In this document: piece after piece, positions 26,200 through 35,912 of the stretch
Position numbering within the stretch: the stretch's first letter is position 1
How the letters are laid out: every line of letters begins with the position of its first letter
From: Pseudoscleropodium purum
Lineage: Eukaryota; Streptophyta; Bryopsida; Hypnales; Brachytheciaceae
Length of the DNA: 64,000 nt
Assembly: GCA_963969395.1 (NCBI GenBank)
Contig: OZ017804.1
Location: 18,414,001-18,478,000, forward strand
Direction of reading: 5' to 3'
Notes under the pieces: model-generated
Told to the model about the DNA's origin: nothing
Seen by the model: the letters and a program-made list of their open reading frames with translations, nothing else
Databases searched by the model: none
Made by a program: the position numbers and the translations under genes

Positions 26200-27210
26200 A
26201 ACACTAGCCATTTTGCGTAGCGTTTTGAAAAACTAGTTTGTGTCCACCGCTATAACTTTTAAATTATGAATCCAATGCCCCCCAAAAAATCTAGAATTTT
26301 TTTATTATAATTGTATTTCACATTTTTTTAAATTAATAAATAATTTCATATTTAAAAATCAATTTTGTCAAGTACTCATGCTTTCAAATTTAGGGGTTTT
26401 TTATACTAAATATTAATGATCTTTGGTTGAAATTTTTGCAATATATTCTCATAGTAGGTAGACATGTCCCTACCAAAGGACATCTAAAAAACATTATTGT
26501 ATGTCCTCCATGTTCATGCAAAGAGGCCTCCCTTGAGTGCGCTCTTGTGAACATTAGAACTTGTTTTGACCTCATTTTTTGGATCAAATCTCATCACCAA
26601 GAAGTCCTTCCAAATTTCTAACTTTTAGTTTTGTTGAAAATTGATTTTCCTATTTTTTGCAAATAAAAATGTTCAACTATGTATTTTCTTCACCAAAATT
26701 TTATGTCCAAATATTTGTTCCAGAAAATACAATTTGGACATTTTAATATGTAGAAAATAGGAAAATCAATTTTCAACAAAATTAAAAATTGTCCTTTAAA
26801 AAAGACTTCATGGTAATGAGATTTGATTTTTAAAATGAGGTCAAAACCATTTCTAGTGTTTACAATTGCATGTGCAAGGAAGCCTCTTTGCACGAACATA
26901 GTGGACATAAATAAAAAAACATTTAGATGCCCTTTGGTAGGGACATGTCTACCTACTATAGGAATATACCACAGAAATTTCAACCCAAAATCATTAATTT
27001 GAATTGGTATTTAGTATAAAAAAATCCTAAACTTGAAAGAGTGACATATTAACAAAATTGACATTTAAATAAAAAATGATTTTTAAAATTTCTAAAACAT
27101 AAGAAATATGATTACAATCAAGTTTACTAGAATCATGTTTTTTTATTTTTGGCATTAGATTTAAAATTCAAAAGTTATAGTAGATGATAAGAGAGTCACT
27201 CTAATTGTGA
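26200..27210. repeat. Large fold-back palindrome 1
   Basis: Arms of about 500 bp in opposite orientation meet near 26,710 with almost no spacer. Paired landmarks: GTAGGTAGACATGTCCCTAC at about 26455-26474 pairs with GTAGGGACATGTCTACCTAC near 26937-26956, and GAAAATTGATTTTCCTATTT near 26637 pairs with its complement near 26757. Outer pairing (CTATAACTTTTAAATT, near 26250) reaches about 27,180. Opposite-strand ORFs in the two arms encode similar peptides, as expected from an inverted duplication. Transcribed, it would form a very long hairpin. Confidence 0.75.
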
Positions 27211-27419
27211 CTTGAAAATAGCCATCAATGTTTCTTCCCCTCCAATGGTAAAAATTTCATTTAAAAATTGTAAAAACTAAGTTCAAAAAATAACTATCAA
27301 AACTATATTTGCCTTCATCACTTGTTAAACAAAATTCCTCATAACCTTCATTTTGTTAATTAGAATAGAATGATTCAAGAAAATCTTTATATGCATGGAT
27401 CTATTATGACAAAGAGAAA

Positions 27420-27655
27420 TGCTAGCATGTGAGCATAGAATCTATAAGCCCATGAGCCTAGGGGTTTATATTATAAACACCTTCTATGGTTATAAATGTC
27501 TATGTTATAGGTACTTATGTTATAGATTATTTCCATGTTATAGTGTACCTATTTTATAGGTGCATATGTTATGAACACCTTCAAATGGTTGTAGGTACAT
27601 ATCTAAAACTAGGTTCAAGGCTTGTAGATTCACTTCTTTGCACTCACATGCTAAC
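27420..27655. mobile_element. MITE-like element with minisatellite core
   Basis: Terminal inverted repeats of about 40 bp: TGCTAGCATGTGAGCATAGA at the left, with the complement of TGTTAGCATGTGAGTGCAAA at the right, and a shared inner block ATCTAYAAGCCYATGAGCC / ATCTACAAGCCTTGAACC. The core has several GTTATAGGTACTTAT-like tandem units. No coding capacity is present and the target duplication is unresolved. Confidence 0.55.
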
Positions 27656-28181
27656 ATTGTTGTCATACCAAATTAAAAAGGTTATTATGATAAAATGATG
27701 GCCAAGAAAATGGCATCACAAAACACAAATACAATATGGGACCTTACCTAAGGTCTTATACTTCTATGAGTTTGCCAAATACACTAAAAGACAAGCCACT
27801 TATCAACTTTTTGTACATAAATGTGATTGAATAGTGAAGGAAATATTTGAAAACTTCACTAGAATGATTTTTAGAAGAATTAATCACATTTCAATTGAAA
27901 GAGTTTTGTTGATTGAAAGCTTGACCAAATTTGGAATTTGACTTGGAGTTTTGATAGAAAGCCATCATTTTTTAGCATTCTACTAGATTCTATATTGAAA
28001 ATCACTCCAAATTAGGCACTTTTCAAAACCAATGGATAAAAACTATTAAGAATTTTTCAATATATTATAGCCACAATTTAAATAAAATATCACCTTGAAA
28101 CTCTACGATATTTTTAAACAAGGTTCTTCATATGCATGAAGGTCAATTTTTGCAAAGAAGTGCCAAAATTAAATTATAATA

Positions 28182-29951
28182 TTTTCTCTGTTTAAAAAAA
28201 CAACCGTATTTCAAAAATTGCTTGGAATCAAGAAAATGATAAAAATTAATTGTAATTGAAAGGTGTCAAATAACTTTCTTAAATTACTTCACATCCAACT
28301 TGAAAATGATTAGGTTTAGGGTTATCATGAAAGGAAGGAAAAGTGACCTCAAAGTTTGTCATTTAGTATGTTTTTTTTTATCAATGCGAGCACTTAGGAA
28401 GTGGTCGATATGGAGCGTTTGAGTGCAAATGTAGCTGAAAGGCAAGGACATTTAGTTGACCAAGTTCTTCCATCTGTTGATGAAACAAATCTTAGTCTTC
28501 TTGCAAATGTTGTTTCCAATACAATGATAGGCACAATTAGTAAACAAAAACCAAATCTAACCAAGGAAAAGCATAGAGCAATGTACAATAGCTTGTTATT
28601 GAAGGTGAAGAATCCCGAAGAACCTAATAAGCTTGCTAAAGGTGCCTTGGATGATGTTGCCAAGCAATTCAGTGTGACATGAAAAACGATTTATGTGACT
28701 TGGAAAAGAAGTAGACAATCTCTTGCTAGAGGGGCAGTTTGTGCAAATATCTCATCCTTGAAGCAAAGTCATGTTAGAAGGAAGAAGAAGGTGTTCAATG
28801 TGAATTGGTTAAAGGAAATATTGTTGGTCCACCGCAAAAACATTCAATCTATAGGTACCAAGATGGACATGTCTATTGCGACCATTCTTTGCTGAGTGAA
28901 AGAAGGTGAGATCAAGCTTCATTTCAATGCATTAAAATCATTCTTGATAGATGCAAACAAGATTGAGCGTGTTCAATTTTGTTTGTCAATGTTAGACTCC
29001 AAAAAGCCAACAATGTTTCAAGACTGCATGAACATGATCCAAATTGATGAGAAGTGGTTCTATACCACCAAAAGCAACATCAAGTTTTACCTCACTCCAG
29101 ATGAAGAATCGCCACTTCATACTGCTAAGAGCAAACAATTCACCTCCAAAGTGATGTTTTTAGCCACTATGGCTCGGCCTTGATATGACTCATATAAGAA
29201 TTGCAAGTTTGATGGGAAGATCGGCATCTTTCCATTTGTGTTTCACGAGTTGGCGAAACACAGTAGTAGGAATCGTCCTCATGGTACAATGGAGATGAAA
29301 TGCATTGAGAGAATAACAAAGGAGGAAGTCATGGTGATGCTAATTGAGAAAGTCTTGCCAGCAATCCGTGAGAAATAGCCTCATGCATGGCCGAGCAAAA
29401 CTATTGGGACCATTATCATCCAACAAGATAATGCTAAACCACATCCTACTGGTAAAGAGACCAACTTGGTTGCAACACTCACCAAGGATGGATTCAACAT
29501 TGTCATGACCTCACAATTACCTAATAGCCCAACCACCTAATAGCCCTGATATGAATGTTTTGGATTTAGGGTTGTTCCAAAAGATACAAGCACTCTGGCA
29601 TCAACTCACTCTAAAGAACTTTGAGTGTTTGATTGCAACTATCAAGCAGCATTTTGGATGATGGAACTAGAGAAATTGAACAACATATTTTTGACATGGC
29701 AAACATGCATGATTCAAGTAATGTTGACTAATGGTGGAATACACTATTAGATTCTATATATGGGAAAATCAAGTATGCAATGCAAGGGACAATTACCAAA
29801 GAATGTGGAATGCCTACAAGAGATCATTGAGCAAGCCAAGCAATTCATTTCTAGCAATAGTTAGGTAGTTGGAGTCAAAGAAGCAAACATAGGTTTCTTT
29901 TTCAAATGAAAGTAAAGTTGATACAAAGGTTTTGTTTTGAAATAGAGGGAG
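28182..29951 (+). mobile_element. Mariner-like element (Tc1/mariner superfamily), dead
   Basis: About 1.77 kb. The right end reads AAATAGAGGGAG followed by TA (29952-29953); its complement CTCCCTCTATTT is the plant mariner end. The left end, near 28182, is decayed (TTTCTCTGTTTAAAAAAAC) but follows the same consensus and matches the better-kept start at 15621. It encloses a transposase reading frame broken by several stops. This is a class II cut-and-paste element that can no longer encode its enzyme. Confidence 0.8.
28401..29740 (+). pseudogene. Plant mariner-like transposase pseudogene
   Basis: One long frame runs from about 28401 through in-frame stops TGA 28680-28682, TGA 28893-28895, TGA 29181-29183 and TAG 29376-29378. 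Family landmarks of the DD39D plant mariner transposases remain: a helix-turn-helix-like N-terminal region, IQIDEKWFY (first Asp), IIIQQDNAKPH (second Asp) and NSPDMNVLDLG (third Asp). A 16-bp direct duplication (CCTAATAGCCCAACCA, repeated core at 29520-29530 and 29536-29546) lies just before the third Asp and shifts the frame. The enzyme is inactive by multiple independent lesions. Confidence 0.85.
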
Positions 29952-29953
29952 TA

Positions 29954-31552
29954 TTAGATTTTAAAAAGGTCCACATCACCCTAAATCAATCACAATATGA
30001 TGCATGACACTTTTGAAAATCATGTTTAATTTATGTCAAATTTGACCCTTATTTGCTATACACATGTAACATTCAAAGAAGCCACCAACATGTTATCTGA
30101 AATAACTTCCTTTAACCTTTAAGGGTACCAATTCATTGTTGAAGACCGTGTAGCTCATGAAAGTGGTTAATAGAAAAGGCAATAGAAGAAAGTACAAAAT
30201 CTCCAAACTCCATGATGTAATTCTTTGATCTCGAGGACTAAAGACAAATGCCATGGACTATGCTCTTGAATTTGGAAAAGTTGATCAAGATTGCAAGATC
30301 ATGATGTTTGACCTCTAAAGTCAATGTGTTGACTTTAATGGGTAGATGCATCATTGTTGCTACTTCCGCTTGAGGCATGCAATGCAAGTATGGAAAATTC
30401 AAGAAAAATGTGAAGACTCACAATTTTAGAGTTGAGTATTTGAATATGCTATTTTCATTGCAATATGTAGGAGCCATGTGATTTTGTGAAGCTTGAAATT
30501 TACATAAATGTCCACATTTTGGTTTTGGACCCTTAGATCACAATGCACATGTTTGCCCCACACCAAAAAAGAATATATCAAGGACTTCGGGTGTATCCTA
30601 AGGAATAGTGAAGTGCACAAGTAAAGATGAGTGACATAACTTTCAGATTTGTGACAATTGAGTGCAACATGAATTGGTTTTGAAATACTAAAAAATAATT
30701 ATCTATAGTCCTAAGCAACGAAGGCCAAAGCACTACTTTGATTTTTGTCACATTTGAAAAGAATTCCACTTGAATGTATCTCAATGCCAACTACCTTAGA
30801 GTCTCAAAATTTCATTCAAAGTCTCGCATCATAACTTCCAAGGGTCTTTGTACAGATGAATACAAAATGAAAAAAAATAATGTATAAGAATATTAATTTT
30901 CTCTCCAATAGTCCTTTGATGACCAGAACTAAAGGCTGCTTTACAATATGGTGGAGAAGTGCACTGGTCAAGAACTGTAGGGATATGGAGCAATATGATT
31001 GGAGCAAATTTTGTTCTTCATTGAATTGGGTTTACACTATGGCCAGGACTTGTCTGGTAGAGAATCTCAAGCATGGATGAAAAAATGACATGGTTGCCTA
31101 TGTGGTAGCACTTTTTGTAATGGGAGTTCTCTAAAGGTCAAGTTTCTTGGCTAGCCTCAACCCCTCAAATAAGAAACTTGGCCTCCAAAGAACTCCAACT
31201 TCATTAAAATATTATTTGCTATAACAAATCTGATTAGATAAACTACCCTCATTTGTCACTCTTTCTTTCCCATGATCCACTCTAATGACTATAGTAGAGC
31301 TACTATTCTACAAAATCTATAAGTGAAAATGTTATACTATGTCTTATATGTTAACAAAGATGAAACTCTTGATTCATCTAAATGAATTATACAAGTACCT
31401 CGCAATAATGCAATAGCCAATTTTATTTTGAGGGTCGAACAAAGTATACAAGCTATTTATATACATATGGGTTGGTAGAAGGTATTAAAATAACTCATGT
31501 GGGATATATAAATTTGAATGAATAGGAGCTCAACCATCATAATTAAGTCAAA
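29954..31552. other. Spacer with possible decayed coding remnants
   Basis: No intact gene is seen. Around 30,120-30,420 a frame with several stops (KISKLHDVIL, then MDYALEFGKVDQDCKIMMFD) looks like a decayed protein fragment that I cannot assign. Around 30,935-30,960 the string TATGGTGGAGAAGTGCAC recurs in inverted form near 32,505-32,525, suggesting a broader inverted duplication around the palindrome at 31.75 kb. Confidence 0.35.
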
Positions 31553-31945
31553 AGTAGGAATTGTATTTGAAGTAGAATTTCAACCCTCATTTAGGCATAG
31601 TAAAATAATTTTTTTCAAAAAACATTTAACTAAAGGAAATTGGTAAATCAAGTTAAATTTCATTACCAAAAAACCGTTTGAGATTTCAACCCTTCAATCA
31701 AAATTTATGAACAAATTTCAAAGTAGGTTAGAAAGGAAATTCCTTTTTACATTTTTAAACATCCTCTTTGAAACCTGTCTATAACATTTTATTGGAGGCT
31801 TGAATTAAATTTCAAATGGATTTATGGTAATGAAATCCAACTTGATTTACCAACTTTTAGTAGTCAAATTTTTTTGAAAAAATTTATTCTACTATGCCTA
31901 AATGACGTCTAATTTTTTACTTCAAACATATTTCTTACGTTTTGA
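31553..31945. repeat. Large fold-back palindrome 2
   Basis: Arms of about 190 bp meet near 31,748. TTTAGGCATAGTA near 31595 pairs with TACTATGCCTAAA near 31890, and GGTAAATCAAGTT near 31641 pairs with AACTTGATTTACC near 31838. The centre pairs GAAATTCC with its neighbour almost without a loop. Non-coding. Confidence 0.7.
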
Positions 31946-32888
31946 CAATGAACGGTCAAGCATTCATCTTCAAATTATCCCATACCCTTGAGGATATATG
32001 ATGGACAATGGATTTCAATATAAAAATAATGTTTCCTCCATCTACTTCTACTAATATCAATGAAGCAATCCCTTCATTTTACCATCAAAATATATTTTTG
32101 ATGGCCATTGGATAAATTGTATTAGTGAACTAAAATTAAACCCCTGTGTACTAAAATGATTCCTACAAATTCAATACATAATGGATTGATGTGAAAGTAT
32201 TACCATACAAATGTGACAAGTAGACATATTTTTTCTAAGAAGTTTTATTAAATTTGAGCACCAAATGCAAAAGTTATAGATTCTCAAAGTTCATTGCAAC
32301 GCCAAATGTACAAAATATGTCCAGGGGGATTGTTGGCTAGTGAACTTGAAGTTGTGAAGTTGTTCAAAAGACTTATTTGGTTGGTGTTTACACTACAACC
32401 AATCAAGACTTTTTAAGGCATTATTTAATTGGTTTTTATCCTGTCCTACGTCCCATTGATTGCCTCAAATAACCATGTCTTGGCCAAGACTTCTTGATCG
32501 ACTGGTGCACTTCTCCACCATAGTATAAAGTAGCCCTAACACTATGGTCTTTTTTCACTTGCAGCCTTTGAAAACAAACATTTCCGAAAATAATTATTGA
32601 TTATGCATCTCAAAGAACTTAGGCACTCTACAATTACACATCTTTAGGGACTTCGGCATTCCAAAGTTTCATCTAAAACTAATAATTGTGTAATTTGTAA
32701 TTTACAAAAAATCATTTCAAGATTTTGTCATTGCTTACTAAACACCTTACAATGCCGAACTACAATGAAGAAAAGGAAAAAAAATTGAATGAAATTCGTT
32801 CATTCTTTATGAGTTCTAGATTGCCCAATTTGTACATCTTCCATATTCTAGATATGAAAGCGCTTCAAAGTTAACCTCTGAACACTAG
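31946..32888. other. AT-rich spacer
   Basis: No gene or bounded element is supported. It includes the inverted relative (32,505-32,525) of the block at 30,935-30,960. Confidence 0.35.
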
Positions 32889-33313
32889 GTTGGTCACCAT
32901 GAAAATCATCCTTTTGGATACTATATGAATCATTTGCTTAAGAAAACCCAAGAACACTCAATGGAGTTCAAACTACTCTACAAGACCTCCTAGTTTTCCC
33001 TATAAAATTTTGAGGATGAACATCTGCACTTCTCTCTTACATAGAAGGATTCTTTATCATCCATTGGATACTTAGTGTATGCAACCACATAAGAGGGTTA
33101 ACAATCAGCCCTGTAATGTTGTTGTGAACCCTAAATGTCCAATGGATGGCAAAGAATTCTCCTATGTAAGAGAGAAGTGCAAATTGTTCATCCTTAGAAT
33201 TTCGTGGGAAAGGAGAGGTCTTGTACAATAGATTGAACTCCATTGTGTTTTGTTTTTTTAAATAGATGATTCTTATTGTACCAAAAATGAAGGTTTCTAT
33301 GGTGACCAACCCA
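32889..33313. repeat. Large fold-back palindrome 3
   Basis: A palindrome of about 425 bp centred near 33,100. Left GGTTGGTCACCAT (about 32889) pairs with ATGGTGACCAACC (ends about 33313). CTTCTCTCTTACATAG near 33030 pairs with CTATGTAAGAGAGAAG near 33163, and ATCCATTGGA near 33058 pairs with TCCAATGGAT near 33138. A related single arm lies at about 33,360-33,450, and others lie near 46,660-46,870 and 48,600-48,740, so this is a repeat family. Confidence 0.72.
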
Positions 33314-34052
33314 TTCTTACAGGGGTAATCCATAAACGCTGCCACAACCATTTTCTAGTTGATGAATGATATAGAATCTTATTGTGTAGGATAGAAGTGC
33401 AATTATTCATCCTCCAAATTTTGTGGGGAAAGGGAAGGTGTTCTACAGTAGCTTGACTTTCAACAAATTTTTATTTATTTTTAAATCCAAAAATGCACAC
33501 AATATCCAAATATAAGATTTCCACATAGACTCCGTGCATCATCCAAGGGTTAAACAATGTTCATGAGTAGATGTATAGAAAGCTTCAAATTGAAGGAAAA
33601 ATGAGTTTGAAGAGGATGAATGATACGTTTTTTATATTATGCGGAACTGATGGATTTATCTGTTTTGAAATTGAATTCCACTCTGGCAGGGACCAAATTT
33701 TCTGTGCACGCAGAAAATGGCCCCGTGATGGTCGGGCAGAACACCCAATGGGATTCTCATGCTGGCTCCCAGCGCCCCCTTGCCTGAAAGCGAGACCAGG
33801 TTCATCCTCACTGACTGCCCGCTGCCCCACTCTAGTCACCTTGAACCCTAATTTACGGAAAATCCACGTGGCCTACTTCATGCCCCTACTTTTTTTATTT
33901 TTCATTACAGGCCCTGCTTCTATTTTAATTAAATTTATTGTATCCAAGATTTCCTTTGGCTGTTCTGCCCCTTTCTTGTGAGGTCAGATTCCATACTACG
34001 TTCCCAAAATTATTATATAACATTCCCAAATATATTTAACCCGGAGGCATGA
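33314..34052. other. Spacer with a small GC-rich island
   Basis: Most of it is AT-rich, with a related palindrome arm at 33,360-33,450. Bases 33,690-33,850 are strikingly GC-rich relative to the surroundings and lie in an open frame on each strand (33571-33981 + and 33585-33839 -). Neither product is recognised. It could be a captured gene fragment or a transposon piece. Confidence 0.35.
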
Positions 34053-34315
34053 CATTAGGGGAGATTTAAGGCCTGTACAGAGCCATTACGGCGGCTGTCA
34101 GAAAAAATAAATTTCAAGAAAATAAAAAATAAAAAATAAACAGTTCTTGAAATGCAAAAAAAAAGTTTAAAAAAAATTAATTTTTTTCCCAAAAGTGACA
34201 TAGCACTCTCACAACCATGTCAGACTACACTGCTGGCAATGTTCACTGTGTGTTCACAACGTTTTCACGGCTAGATAACTCACAGTCACTCCTTGGCCTC
34301 AAATCTCCCCTAATG
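34053..34315. mobile_element. CATTAG-family MITE, copy 1
   Basis: A 263-bp element with a near-perfect 21-bp terminal inverted repeat: CATTAGGGGAGATTTAAGGC at the left, and the complement of CATTAGGGGAGATTTGAGGC at the right. An A/T run lies in the middle and there is no ORF. It is one of at least seven relatives in the window. The target duplication is not resolved, so the superfamily is unassigned. Confidence 0.75.
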
Positions 34316-34316
34316 C

Positions 34317-34988
34317 TTCAAGCCATTTTCCACTTTGGGGCAAGCCTTCCTAGTGTAATATTTGTTGGATTCTTGTGAATTTTATTAACAAAGGTGTGTT
34401 TCACTATTGGATTTATGCATAAAAAATTTCAAAACAATCCAAGTCAAGGTTAGAAAGTTTTGTCTCAAAAAAACATTTTTTTTAATACTTTCAAGCAATT
34501 TTAGGCAATTTTGGATAGTCATGATAGATAGGTCCAATTGGTCTAAAATTTTTTGTACATACTTTCAACAATCTTGTTAACACAACCCCAAAAGTTGAAA
34601 GGCATGTGAGCACGTGATTTTAACTTACAAGCCTTTTTTTTGGGGGGGGGCAATGTTAAAAACTTACCTAATATCAAAGGCTTGTAAGTCCAAATCATGT
34701 GCTTGTATGCCTTTCAACGTCAGATTTTTTTTTAACAAGCTTATTGAGAATATGTATAAAAAATTTCAGCCCAATTGGACCTATCTAACATGATTATTCA
34801 AAAGTGCTTGAAACTAAAAAAAATGTTCATTTGAGGCATAACTTTTAAACTATGACTTGAATTAATTTAAATTTTTTTTAAAATCAAGCTAATAGTGAAA
34901 TACACCATTGTTAAAAATTTTCACAAGAATTCGACAAATATTGTACCAAGAAGGGCTTGTCCAAAAGTAGAAGTTGGCTTAAAATCAT
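34317..34988. repeat. Large fold-back palindrome 4
   Basis: Arms 34317-34634 and 34679-34988, loop of about 45 bases containing a T/G run. Paired landmarks: GATAGGTCCAATTGG near 34527 with CCAATTGGACCTATC near 34774; GTTGAAAGGCAT near 34595 with ATGCCTTTCAAC near 34709; and ACTTACAAGCC with GGCTTGTAAG next to the loop. By eye roughly three quarters of stem bases pair. It abuts the CATTAG MITE on its left. Confidence 0.75.
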
Positions 34989-35040
34989 GCTTCATAGCAT
35001 TGAAGGTTAACCCCAATAAACTAAGGGCATTATGGATTTA

Positions 35041-35394
35041 GGGGCGCTTCACATATGAGCCGACCAAGTCAAGAGGCCGTGGGAGTTCATGGCCAAGCTT
35101 TGGGTGAGAGTCCAAAGAAATGGGCAATAAATGAACAATAAATGAACAATTCAACAGACTCTCAACCAAAGTTTGGGTAGCCACTGTGTGGCGACCCAAA
35201 CTTTAATCGAGAGTCCGTTGTAAGGCCATTGCCATGTAGGAGCTTGGGCTTCCATGTAGGCATTTTGGAGGGTGACAGACTTTGGATTGTGCTACCTTAT
35301 GTGAAGGGTCAAGAGGCCAAAGTCATGGTTTTCTGAAATTTGATTGGTGGAGGTTGATGGACTCTCAACCTTGGGCCCATGTGTGAAGCGGCCC
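35041..35394. mobile_element. Tourist/Harbinger-like MITE, copy 2
   Basis: A 354-bp element flanked by TTA on both sides (35038-35040 and 35395-35397). Ends: GGGGCGCTTCACATATGAGC at the left, and the complement of GGGCCGCTTCACACATGGGC at the right. It is the inverted counterpart of the element at 18887-19229 and shares long near-identical interior blocks (e.g. GGAGGTTGATGGACTCTC versus its complement). Non-coding. Confidence 0.82.
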
Positions 35395-35438
35395 TTAACT
35401 TATAGATCAAAACAAATCTACTATTGAGTCAATTACTA

Positions 35439-35912
35439 ATTCTTTTGAGCTCATTGTGACAAACTATCTCAATGAGCTCAAGACTCCTTTAATTAATTTT
35501 TTCCTTCTTATTTATCCCACCCCCCCCAAAATATTTTTAATTAAATTTTTCTAAAACCTCCCACCTCCCCTCCCCCTCCTTGTAATTTTCAAAATTAGGT
35601 ACTCTCACAATGAATATGGAATATATGTTTCCCAAATACATATCCCAATATGTACATGTAGTTAGTATCCATATTTGTATCCATATTTGTATCCATATCT
35701 AGATATCCATACCTTTATTATCGTATCTGTATCCATATCGGAGTGCGTATCCGTATCCGTATCAAAGTTTTTTTGAGATCAACAATTGTTGGGGGAGGGG
35801 GGGTTGTAATTTTTTTTCTCTAAAAAATCAACAACTCTCATTTTTTAGGAGGGAAGAGGGGCTATTAATTAATGGCCAAACTTATTGGTTCATTCTTTTG
35901 AGCTCATTGTGG
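35439..35912 (+). repeat. 20-bp direct repeats flanking a GTATCC tandem array
   Basis: ATTCTTTTGAGCTCATTGTG occurs at 35439-35458 and again at about 35893-35912 in the same orientation. Between them lie C-rich and G-rich tracts and, at about 35665-35765, a degenerate tandem array of GTATCCATATTT-like 12-mers. Whether the direct repeats mark an insertion is not clear. Confidence 0.5.

Noticed and set aside
26390..26983. Two similar ORFs on opposite strands, as if duplicated genes
   Set aside because: Similarity is explained by the arms of one large palindrome; no family signal or conserved start.
33571..33981. 136-codon plus-strand ORF
   Set aside because: Unrecognised, partly low-complexity hydrophobic, overlapped by an equally open minus frame; treated as a GC-rich island and not a gene.
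34053..34315. TTA/TAA as target duplication for the CATTAG family
   Set aside because: The left flank would read TTA and the right TAA, which are not direct repeats; these bases belong to the inverted termini.
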